A stretch of DNA of 64,000 bases from a virus. The translations under genes were made by a program, and so were the position numbers. Below, one piece after another: positions 7,803 through 14,489 of this stretch (position 1 is the stretch's first letter; every line of letters begins with the position of its first letter). The notes below the pieces were generated by a model. It searched no databases, had not been told where the DNA came from, and saw only the letters and a list, made by a program, of their open reading frames with translations. The stretch covers positions 1 through 64,000 of IMG/VR virus record IMGVR_UViG_3300036823_000160. The stretch is one strand, 5' to 3'.

Positions 7803-7966
7803 TGACCACGAATAACGAGGGCAGTTCGCGATGGTTCGTCACGTACGAAACCGCGCGTGTCGGTCGGGGTTACGACACCGAGCGCGCCGCGTGGTGTCAG
7901 CACGACGCGATGGTGTGCCGGGGGCTTAACCCGGACGCGCTCGCCGTGATCGAGGTGCGCTCGTGA
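7802..7966 (+). CDS. small hypothetical protein
   Basis: A 54-residue protein (MTTNNEGSSRWFVTYETARVG...) whose ATG overlaps the TCCCTGGTCA site. There is no Shine-Dalgarno sequence. The stop overlaps the next start (GTGA). First gene of the long rightward block. Confidence 0.6.
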   Translation: MTTNNEGSSRWFVTYETARVGRGYDTERAAWCQHDAMVCRGLNPDALAVIEVRS

Positions 7967-8385
7967 TCGGCAAGCTCGCGCGCCGCGAGCGCGCCGTGTC
8001 CAACGCGCGCGATGCGTTCCTGACCGCGATCCGGATCGAGCTCGACAACCTCCGACCATCGATGCGCTGCGCGCCCACGTGCCCCGGCTGGATCGTGTCC
8101 GAGTCCGACAAGTACGGGACTCGGATCGAGATCTGCGACGAGTGCTCGAAGGCGCGCAAGGCAGACGGTGGCGCGGTCCTCTTCGATCAGGACGTGGCGA
8201 TGTTGCCCGAGGCCGAGCGCGCGCTTGATCAAGCGCTGGCCGAGATTCGCGAGTTCGAGAACGCGCGGAACCTCCCCACGGTCGCGAAGGTGCTGGCCGA
8301 GATCGAGCACGCGTCGAAGGTGGCTCCGTTCGTGAACGAGGACACGCTCGCGCGCTGGTCGCGCGTGCTCGGGGGCGACTCGTGA
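7963..8385 (+). CDS. Cys-rich protein, paralogue of the leftward gene at 1465
   Basis: A 140-residue protein with 'CAPTCPGWIVSES' and 'EICDECSKA', then 'QDVAMLPEAERALDQALAEI' and an extra helical C-terminus. Its core matches the 93-residue leftward protein at 1465. The paired cysteines suggest zinc binding. It starts at GTG in a GTGA overlap and ends in a GTGA overlap with the next gene. Confidence 0.75.
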   Translation: MIGKLARRERAVSNARDAFLTAIRIELDNLRPSMRCAPTCPGWIVSESDKYGTRIEICDECSKARKADGGAVLFDQDVAMLPEAERALDQALAEIREFENARNLPTVAKVLAEIEHASKVAPFVNEDTLARWSRVLGGDS

Positions 8386-8741
8386 ACGCGCGCTGCGACC
8401 TGGCCGAGCTGCGCGGCCCAATGATCGACGCGCTCCCACGCATCGAGCGTGCGCTCGCGCAGCATGTTCGCGCGCCGGGCTCGGTCGGGATCCTGCTCTC
8501 TGGTCCGCCGGGCACGGGTAAGACCATGATCGCGCGTCGGCTGGCCGGAGCGTTGCCCGCGATGAACGAGCACGCGCGGCGCTGGCTCGCACCCTACCAG
8601 CCGCGGTGCGGCTGCAAGGTGAACGCGCTCGAGGCCGATGCGAAGCTCTACGCGTGCCCGTGCGGCGACCACTGCACGGACGCGAAGTGCATCGCCGAGA
8701 ACGCCCGTAGGGGCCCTCGCACTGGTCAGGGGTCGTCGTGA
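8382..8741 (+). CDS. small P-loop protein with a C-terminal Cys cluster
   Basis: A 119-residue protein with a textbook Walker A motif, 'GPPGTGKTMIARRLAGALP', as in AAA+ ATPases of the Mg-chelatase/ComM type. The frame stops about 65 residues later without Walker B or sensor motifs. The C-terminal part instead has several cysteines ('CGCKV...CPCGDHCTDAKC'). It may be a truncated ATPase, a nucleotide-binding adaptor, or part of a longer gene broken by the stop at 8739. In the same frame after that stop, coding-like sequence continues (see the next gene). Confidence 0.6.
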   Translation: MNARCDLAELRGPMIDALPRIERALAQHVRAPGSVGILLSGPPGTGKTMIARRLAGALPAMNEHARRWLAPYQPRCGCKVNALEADAKLYACPCGDHCTDAKCIAENARRGPRTGQGSS

Positions 8742-9040
8742 GCGCGGCGCGAGGACTTCGCGGCGCGGAGCTTAGCGCTGGTCGCGGATCGCTACCCGAC
8801 CACGGTCAGGATCGAGGACAGGCTCGCGGCCGTGTTCGACATGGTCGAGGCATCGACCACGGAACAAGAGCGGACCGCGAGGCCGAGCAGCGCGAGGCCG
8901 ACCGCGAGGCCGACCGCGAGGCCGGACGACAGCGGCGCGCGGACTGGACGCCCGAGCGCGAACTCATGCAGCTCAAGGAAGCGGCCAAGAAGCTCGCGAA
9001 TTCTAACAAGACCAAACCCGTCAGGAAGAAGCCCAAGTGA
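8738..9040 (+). CDS. hypothetical helical protein with apparently shifted middle segment
   Basis: The 100-residue frame begins at GTG 8738 (GTGA overlap) and ends with a charged helix (ADREAEQREADREAD..., DWTPEREL). Between about 8748 and 8868 the natural-looking frame is a different one, reading 'EDFAARSLALVADRYPTTVR' and onward to 'VFDMVEASTTEQER'. Outside that segment the annotated frame is natural. Two compensating indels would restore one continuous protein. The repeat unit GAGGCCGACCGC near 8890-8930 could favour slippage. Function unknown. Confidence 0.5.
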   Translation: MSAARGLRGAELSAGRGSLPDHGQDRGQARGRVRHGRGIDHGTRADREAEQREADREADREAGRQRRADWTPERELMQLKEAAKKLANSNKTKPVRKKPK

Positions 9041-9618
9041 CCACCTACGACGACAACAACACGTTCCAGAAGAACCTCACCAAAGCCAAGAAGGCGCTCT
9101 CCGAGATCGAAGTCCGTGCCGGCCAGGTCCGTTTCGATCTGGCCGTATGGGCGCGTGAGTTTCGATCCACGTTCAAGTACGGGACCGCGTCCGAGATCCG
9201 CCAGGGTGACGAGGACTTCATCGATTGTCTTCAACGGCACTTCGACAAGGGCGTGCACGAGGCCCACGGGATGCTCACGCGCGCGATCGCGGGATCGGTG
9301 TTTCGTGACATACACAAGTTCCAGGCCGCCGGCCTACATCGGACCGACTTCCAGATCGTTCAGCTCCGGTTCAAGTCTCGACAGGAGCAGACCGAGATCA
9401 TGATGACCGCCGCGACCAGGAGCCTGACCGTGTCCTCGATCCTGTCGCCGAGACAGCCCCGGCGGCCAACAGCCGCCGATCAGGCGACCACCGACGCGGC
9501 CGAGTTCGCCGAGATCATCCTTCGTGCGTGCTTGAAGGTGCCGCCCGAGATCAAGGCCAAGATCGCGCGCTACATCAAGTCCGAGAACGTGAAGCGTCCG
9601 CTCAAAAGTGTGGCCTAG
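9037..9618 (+). CDS. hypothetical protein
   Basis: A 193-residue helical protein starting at GTG in a GTGA overlap. It has a charged N-terminal helix (NLTKAKKALSEIEVR), a central part with 'DEDFIDCLQRHFDKG', and a basic Ser/Pro-rich linker (SPRQPRRP) before a C-terminal helical domain. No family recognised; the position before helicase and terminase is compatible with a DNA-related role. Confidence 0.65.
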   Translation: MTTYDDNNTFQKNLTKAKKALSEIEVRAGQVRFDLAVWAREFRSTFKYGTASEIRQGDEDFIDCLQRHFDKGVHEAHGMLTRAIAGSVFRDIHKFQAAGLHRTDFQIVQLRFKSRQEQTEIMMTAATRSLTVSSILSPRQPRRPTAADQATTDAAEFAEIILRACLKVPPEIKAKIARYIKSENVKRPLKSVA

Positions 9619-9620
9619 CC

Positions 9621-9695
9621 GTGGCCTCGATCAGGCCCACCTATATCGAGACCTATCCGGCAAACTGGACGTTCACGCACGAGCCGCGGTCGTGA
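9621..9695 (+). CDS. 24-residue leader-like peptide
   Basis: A very short frame from GTG 9621 (VASIRPTYIETYPANW...) ending in a GTGA overlap with the next gene. It fills the gap between two genes exactly, which suggests a translated coupling peptide, although its size makes the call uncertain. Confidence 0.35.
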   Translation: MASIRPTYIETYPANWTFTHEPRS

Positions 9696-10144
9696 GCGAG
9701 ACCGAGGATCAACGCGCGTCGCGACGGCGCCGCGAGGGCGTGGCCAAGGCGAAGAAGACGCGCGAGCGCAAGGCCGCGGCGGACAAGCAGCTCCAGAAGG
9801 ACCAGGAATGGCTCGCGACCTGGCCTAAGGTCGCCGAGACGTACGAGGACCCGTCGCGGGCAATGCACAGACAGGGCTTTAGTAGTGTGCTGCTCCTGCA
9901 CGAACAACCGTCGTGTGTGAACGCTGATCTGCGCCTGCGCCGGTATCGGATCACGGCCGAACTGATCGAGGAGTCGATCGAGGTGTTGCGCGAGCGCTTG
10001 CGCAAGCTCTGGCGCGAGACCGATCGCAACACTCACTACTGGGACACGATGCGCGAGGCCGCGGTCGAGCTCGGCATGTCCTTGAACGAGCTGAGGTATG
10101 AGGATCAGGGATGCGACCACCCGAGGTACAAGAGCGGCTCGTGA
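9692..10144 (+). CDS. hypothetical protein with basic coiled-coil N-terminus
   Basis: A 150-residue protein with a highly charged N-terminal helix (RASRRRREGVAKAKKTRERKA), then 'WLATWPKVAETYEDPSR' and 'ELIEESIEVLRERLRKLWRE'. GTG start in a GTGA overlap with the short frame before it, and GTGA overlap with the next. Likely DNA- or RNA-binding by charge only; no family recognised. Confidence 0.6.
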   Translation: MSETEDQRASRRRREGVAKAKKTRERKAAADKQLQKDQEWLATWPKVAETYEDPSRAMHRQGFSSVLLLHEQPSCVNADLRLRRYRITAELIEESIEVLRERLRKLWRETDRNTHYWDTMREAAVELGMSLNELRYEDQGCDHPRYKSGS

Positions 10145-10263
10145 TCGACCGCTCGCGTTGCCCGATCGAAGGCTTCGACGCCGAGTCCTTCCCGGACTCG
10201 TGGCGTAGCGACGACACCGTCTCGCGCACGCCACGCCCCGTCTTCGCGTGTTCGCGTACTTGA
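10141..10263 (+). CDS. 40-residue hypothetical protein
   Basis: A short frame from GTG 10141 (VIDRSRCPIEGFDAESFPDSW...) overlapping the preceding stop as GTGA. Its stop codon is the first TGA of the CTGGTCA-type site at 10261. Small size, so moderate confidence. Confidence 0.45.
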   Translation: MIDRSRCPIEGFDAESFPDSWRSDDTVSRTPRPVFACSRT

Positions 10264-10270
10264 CCAGGGG
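10261..10270. promoter_or_regulatory. CTGGTCA operator-like site
   Basis: TGACCAGGGG, in opposite orientation to the copy at 10295, 24 bases away, upstream of the helicase gene. Confidence 0.45.
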
Positions 10271-10294
10271 ATGCCCATGGCACGCGTCGCGCAC

Positions 10295-10304
10295 TCACTG
10301 GTCA
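10295..10304. promoter_or_regulatory. CTGGTCA operator-like site at the helicase start
   Basis: TCACTGGTCA ending one base before the GTG at 10306; same sequence as the left arm of the inverted repeat before the sigma factor gene. Confidence 0.55.
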
Positions 10305-10305
10305 C

Positions 10306-11622
10306 GTGACCGAGCTTCGCCCGTACCAACAGATCGCCGTCGAGTCCGCGCTTCGCGAACTCGGCTACCTCGCCGGCGCGGTCGCGGCGCGCCGCTCAAC
10401 CCTGATCGAGGCGGCCACCGGTACGGGCAAGACGACCTCGTTTGCGGAGATCGTTCGACGCGCGTTCGAGCTCGGCGCGCGCCGCGCGCTTGTCCTCGCA
10501 CACCGTCGTGAGCTCGTCGACCAGGCGCTCGCGCGGCTGCTTGCGGCCGGGCTCGACGCGGCGATCGAGCGCGGCGCGCGCTCGGCCGCTGGCGCGCGTG
10601 TGGTCGTGTCGTCGGTGCAGACGATCACGCGCCGGCTCGATAAGTACGGCCCGGGCGCGTTCGACGTCATCGTCATCGACGAGTGTCATCACGCACCCGC
10701 TCCCGGCTACCTCGGCGTATTGGGGCACTTCTCATCCGCGCGCGTACTCGGCGTGACGGCGACGCCAGACCGCGCTGACGGTGCCGCGCTCGGCGCCGTG
10801 TTCGAGAGCGTGGCCGCGCGCTACGGCATCTCGGAGGCCGCGCGCGACGGCTACCTCGCGCGTGCGATCGGGCTCCGCGTCGAGGTCCCTGGGATGGACC
10901 TGTCGAAGGTGCGCCGGCGCGTGCTCGCGCCGCGCGAGACTTCGAGCCTGCATGCCATGCGCGACGCGGTCGACCTGCACCCAGGTGACCTCGGCCGCGC
11001 GGCGCTCTCGCCCGAGGCCGTCGAAGGCGTGGCTGGTCCGCTGCTTGATCTTGCCAGCGACCGCCGAACGATCCTGTTCGCCGTCAACCGCGCGCATGCC
11101 GCCGCGATCGCGGTCGCGCTCTGCGCTCGGCGCGCCGGCTGCGCGCGCGCAGTCTGGGGCTCGAGCCCGACCCGCGCCGATGATATCGCGGCGCACCAGG
11201 CTGGCGAGTTCCAGTTCCTGGTCAACGTGATGGTGCTGACCGAGGGCTACGACGACCCGGCGATCGCGTGCGTTGCGATGGCGCGCCCGACCCAGTCGCG
11301 CGCGCTCTACGCACAGGCGTGCGGACGGGGCCTGCGCCTGCACCCCAGCAAGGTCAACTGCCTGATCCTCGACTTCGTTGGTGTCAGCTGCGAGCACGAC
11401 CTGGTAGGGCCCGAGGACGTGCTCGGCGGTGCGCTCCTCGGACCGGTCACGCGCCCGTCCTCGAGCTCTGCGCCTGACGCGGCACCGATACCCTACGCGC
11501 CGGCGCCGACCTGGCGCGCGCGGTTCAAGGCGGCTGCGGTGAAGCTCCTGCGTGGCGGAGTGCGCGCCGCACGGCGCGCGGGCCAGTTCCTGTCCGAGCT
11601 CGTGGCCCTCATCGGCAAGTAG
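10306..11622 (+). CDS. SF2 helicase (DEAD/DEAH, type III restriction-helicase like)
   Basis: A 438-residue protein with the full SF2 set: Q-like 'LRPYQQIAVE', Walker A 'ATGTGKT' (about 43-49), motif Ia 'VLAHRRELV', Walker B 'IDECHH' (about 124-129), motif III 'VTATP', and motif VI 'QACGRGLR' near 340. It is expected to unwind or translocate on duplex DNA using ATP, in phage replication or recombination. The C-terminal 60 residues are Pro/Arg-rich and outside the helicase core. GTG start follows a TCACTGGTCA site by one base. A 42-base gap with another such site separates it from terminase. Confidence 0.88.
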   Translation: MTELRPYQQIAVESALRELGYLAGAVAARRSTLIEAATGTGKTTSFAEIVRRAFELGARRALVLAHRRELVDQALARLLAAGLDAAIERGARSAAGARVVVSSVQTITRRLDKYGPGAFDVIVIDECHHAPAPGYLGVLGHFSSARVLGVTATPDRADGAALGAVFESVAARYGISEAARDGYLARAIGLRVEVPGMDLSKVRRRVLAPRETSSLHAMRDAVDLHPGDLGRAALSPEAVEGVAGPLLDLASDRRTILFAVNRAHAAAIAVALCARRAGCARAVWGSSPTRADDIAAHQAGEFQFLVNVMVLTEGYDDPAIACVAMARPTQSRALYAQACGRGLRLHPSKVNCLILDFVGVSCEHDLVGPEDVLGGALLGPVTRPSSSSAPDAAPIPYAPAPTWRARFKAAAVKLLRGGVRAARRAGQFLSELVALIGK

Positions 11623-11626
11623 GCAT

Positions 11627-11636
11627 TCCCTGGTCA
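11627..11636. promoter_or_regulatory. CTGGTCA operator-like site
   Basis: TCCCTGGTCA just after the helicase stop and 28 bases before the terminase GTG. Confidence 0.5.
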
Positions 11637-11664
11637 CCCGGCGGGATCCCGGCCACACTCCGAG

Positions 11665-13569
11665 GTGGCCTGCAAGTGCCCATTCCCTGGTCTTGGTACG
11701 TGTCTGTGCCCGATCGAGCCTGCGATCATCACTGCGCCTGCAGCCGCGCCCGCGAAACCCGCGCGTGTCGTCGTGTTGGTCCCGGTGGCCCCGGTGCCGG
11801 TCTCGGTTCCCGTATCCGTTGCGGCACTCGCGCCGGATCCCGACCCGGTCGCCGAACCGGAGCCGGTCGAGCACCAGGTCTCATTCGAGGCGTGGGCGCG
11901 CGAGAAGATGCTCACGGCCGAGGGTCGCGCCGAGCTCGAGCGTGTTGTCGCCGCGGCGCGCGCGCGCTGGAGCTTTGCTGAGTTCTTCCGACAAGCGTGG
12001 AACGTCGTCGAGCCCAGCACCGAGCTCGTGTGGAACTGGCACCACCTACTGCTGTGCACCGTGCTCCAGGTCCTGTTCATGGACTGGCTCTCAGCGAAGA
12101 CGCACCGCAACTACATCAACCTTGTCAGGAACGTCATCGTCAACATCCCTCCCGGGACGTCAAAAAGTAAGGTGATTTCCGTTTGCTTCATGGCGTGGTG
12201 CTGGATCCACGCGCCGGGGATGAAGTTCATCGCGCTCTCGGTCAACGACGACGCGACGATGCGAGACGCGCGCGACGCTCGCATGCTGATCCAGTCGCCG
12301 TGGTTCCGAGCCTCGTTCGGAATCCAGTGGATGCTCAAGGCCGATCAGGACGCGATTTCGAACTTTGGAAACACGGCCGGCGGAGAGCGCCTGTCGATGC
12401 CATCGAAGTCAGAGATCGTAGGACTTCGGGCAGATTGCCTGATCAACGACGACCCGAACAACCCAAAGAAGTCCGAGAGCAAGAAGGAGCGCGACGAGGT
12501 CAACGAGCTCTGGACCACGAACCAGTACAACCGCGTCAACGACGCGGCGCGATCGCTTCGCATCGGTGTCCAGCAGCGCACGAACGACGGGGACTGGACC
12601 GGGTTCGTGCTCGAGCAACAGCTCGCGTGGTCCCCCGAGAACCCGCACGGGTGGCTGCACGTGATCATCCCGGCCGAGCTCGAGCTCGACCGGAAGTTCC
12701 GGCTGCCCGAACCGATTCGCGCGCTGGTCGCGGAGTACATGCCCAACATCGAGGTCCTGCTCGAGGACCCGCGGACGATCGAGGGTGAGACCCTCGACAA
12801 GGAACGCCTGCCCAGTGACGTTCTCGCCTCGTACCGGAAGCTCTGGGACGGCACCGGAAACTACGCCGGCCAGATGCAACAGCGGCCCACGATGGTCGCG
12901 GGCGGTGCCGTACAGCGCACCTGGTTCAACTTCTGCCGGCTTGCTGCTGGCGTGCGTGACCATGTAGATGAGGTCGAGACCGGACGCCCGCGGCCCGCAC
13001 ACTGCCACGACGGCGATGCGCAGGTGGTTCATGCGGCTCCCCTCACCCCCGATCGCTGGCACTTCGATTGGATCACGATCTCGATTGATCCCGCGCTCAA
13101 GAAGACGGACCGCGGTTCAAACTGGGGTCTGCTCGTCGTCGCCGGAAGGGGCGGTCGGCGGTACGTGCTTGATGATCGGACGAGGCGCGGCGCGCTCCAC
13201 GAGATTATCGGAGTGCTCAAGGAGATGATCCGGTTCTGGGAACCGGACACAATCCTGATCGAAGCCAAGGCCGCCGGCGACAGTGCGATGGACACACTAC
13301 GAGAGGCGATGGGAGACGGTGATCTCCCGATGGTCTCGATCGAGATGGTCGACACCGGGAGCGAGGACAAGGAGCAGCGGCTGACCGCCGTGACTCCGTA
13401 CCTCAAGAACGGGATGGTCTACCTGCTCGATGGCGCGACCTGGCTCGAGGCGTTCGTCGAGGAGCTCGCGATGTTCCCAAACGGCAAGCGCGACGATCGC
13501 GTGGACGCGCTGTCGCAGGTGCTCTCGCACTCGCGCCCGGTGGACGACGGCGGTCTTCCAGGCTGGTGA
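11665..13569 (+). CDS. terL: terminase large subunit
   Basis: A 634-residue packaging motor and nuclease. The ATPase domain has 'NIPPGTSKSK' (about 159-168), the usual deviant Walker A of phage terminases, and the Walker B-like 'CLINDDPNN' (about 256-264). The nuclease domain has acidic residues in 'ISIDPALKK' (about 472) and 'KRDDRVDALSQV' (about 608-619). The first 75 residues are an unusual Cys- and Pro/Val-rich extension. A second TCCCTGGTC site lies inside the 5' coding region, so a start downstream of GTG 11665 is possible. Portal and capsid genes are not nearby. Confidence 0.9.
   Translation: MACKCPFPGLGTCLCPIEPAIITAPAAAPAKPARVVVLVPVAPVPVSVPVSVAALAPDPDPVAEPEPVEHQVSFEAWAREKMLTAEGRAELERVVAAARARWSFAEFFRQAWNVVEPSTELVWNWHHLLLCTVLQVLFMDWLSAKTHRNYINLVRNVIVNIPPGTSKSKVISVCFMAWCWIHAPGMKFIALSVNDDATMRDARDARMLIQSPWFRASFGIQWMLKADQDAISNFGNTAGGERLSMPSKSEIVGLRADCLINDDPNNPKKSESKKERDEVNELWTTNQYNRVNDAARSLRIGVQQRTNDGDWTGFVLEQQLAWSPENPHGWLHVIIPAELELDRKFRLPEPIRALVAEYMPNIEVLLEDPRTIEGETLDKERLPSDVLASYRKLWDGTGNYAGQMQQRPTMVAGGAVQRTWFNFCRLAAGVRDHVDEVETGRPRPAHCHDGDAQVVHAAPLTPDRWHFDWITISIDPALKKTDRGSNWGLLVVAGRGGRRYVLDDRTRRGALHEIIGVLKEMIRFWEPDTILIEAKAAGDSAMDTLREAMGDGDLPMVSIEMVDTGSEDKEQRLTAVTPYLKNGMVYLLDGATWLEAFVEELAMFPNGKRDDRVDALSQVLSHSRPVDDGGLPGW
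11684..11693. promoter_or_regulatory. CTGGTCA-like site (variant)
   Basis: TCCCTGGTCT, 57 bases after and in the same orientation as the copy at 11627, within the first codons of the annotated terminase. Confidence 0.4.
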
Positions 13570-13570
13570 T

Positions 13571-13592
13571 GGTGTCGCCGCGTGGCGACACC
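13571..13592 (+). terminator. hairpin after terminase
   Basis: GGTGTCGCC, GCGT loop, GGCGACACC: a perfect 9-bp stem starting two bases after the terminase stop. No T-run follows, so it may slow or stabilise transcripts, or act with Rho, rather than be a classical intrinsic terminator. Confidence 0.6.
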
Positions 13593-13615
13593 GTATAACG
13601 AACAGCACGCGATCA

Positions 13616-13625
13616 TGACCAGTGA
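13616..13625. promoter_or_regulatory. CTGGTCA operator-like site with local dyad
   Basis: TGACCAGTGA overlapping the GTG at 13622. Together with the following bases it forms ACCAGT-GATCA-ACTGGT (13618-13634), a 6-bp inverted repeat with a 5-base centre. Confidence 0.5.
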
Positions 13626-14443
13626 TCAACTGGTTCGCGCGGCACGCATCGCGCAGTAGCGCCTGGGACATGCAGATTCAGACCGACGTCCTCCAAGTGC
13701 TGTCCACCGTCTCGATCAACGGGAACCTCGCTCGCATCACCGCAGGTGACCTCGATCTCAGGCTCTACCAGCGCGTCGACAAGGTGCTCCAGGCCCTCGG
13801 CGGGAAGTGGGACCGGCGCCAGCGCGCGCATGTGTTCCCGGACTCGCCGAGCCAACGGTTCGAGCTCGCGCTCGCGACGGCCGAGGTCACGACGGACCAG
13901 GAACTCGGCTGGTTCCCGACGCCCGACAAGGTCGCGGACCAGGTCGTGAAGCTCGCGCAGATCGAGGACCGGCACGAGGTACTCGAGCCGAGTGCCGGTC
14001 GCGGCGCGCTCCTGGAAGCGATCGCACGCTCGGGCAAGAAGCCTAACGTCGCCCTGATCGAGTTCGATGATTGTCGATGTGGGTATCTGCTGGGGCTCGT
14101 CGGCCCTTCGCGCCGGATTACCGTCAAGAACAGAGACTTCCTCGCGGTCAAGTTCATGCACGACTTCGATCGCGTCGTGATGAACCCGCCGTTCTGCAAG
14201 GTCGGACGCGGCGACCACCTCGACCATGTGCGGCGCGCGTTCGAGCTCCTGGTCTTCGGTCGCGACGCGCGCCTGGTCGCCGTGCTGCCGCGCTCGATCA
14301 CGTTCCGCCAGGACCGGCGGCACATCGAGTTCCGCACCTGGTACGAGCAGCTCGGCGGCGAGGTCAGCACGCTGCCGGAGGGCGCATTCAAGGAGTCGGG
14401 TACTGGCGTGCATGCCGTCATCCTCGTCCTGGTCAAGCGCTAG
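13622..14443 (+). CDS. DNA adenine methyltransferase-like protein
   Basis: A 273-residue class I methyltransferase. 'VLEPSAGRGALLEAI' (about 121-135) is the AdoMet-binding motif I, and 'DRVVMNPPFCKVGRGDH' carries the catalytic N-P-P-F of amino-methyltransferases (adenine N6 or cytosine N4). The N-terminal 110 residues ('GKWDRRQRAHVFPD', 'GWFPTPDKVADQVV') are typical of phage adenine methyltransferases that lack an attached nuclease. ATG 13670 is an alternative start. It likely protects phage DNA from host restriction. Confidence 0.82.
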   Translation: MINWFARHASRSSAWDMQIQTDVLQVLSTVSINGNLARITAGDLDLRLYQRVDKVLQALGGKWDRRQRAHVFPDSPSQRFELALATAEVTTDQELGWFPTPDKVADQVVKLAQIEDRHEVLEPSAGRGALLEAIARSGKKPNVALIEFDDCRCGYLLGLVGPSRRITVKNRDFLAVKFMHDFDRVVMNPPFCKVGRGDHLDHVRRAFELLVFGRDARLVAVLPRSITFRQDRRHIEFRTWYEQLGGEVSTLPEGAFKESGTGVHAVILVLVKR

Positions 14444-14454
14444 TGCGGCGCCCG

Positions 14455-14481
14455 AGAAGCGAGGGACTGGGTCAGGGGTTC
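14455..14481 (+). promoter_or_regulatory. bipartite phage promoter element (leaderless type)
   Basis: AGAAGC, 15 bases, GGGTTC, then 8 bases to GTG 14490. This spacing fixes the start of the cytosine methyltransferase. Confidence 0.65.
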
Positions 14482-14489
14482 GCTCTAGG

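Noticed and set aside
10732-11874. Long minus-strand frame opposite the helicase
   Set aside because: A shadow of the GC-rich helicase gene; Arg/Gly-rich with no domain and no start signal.
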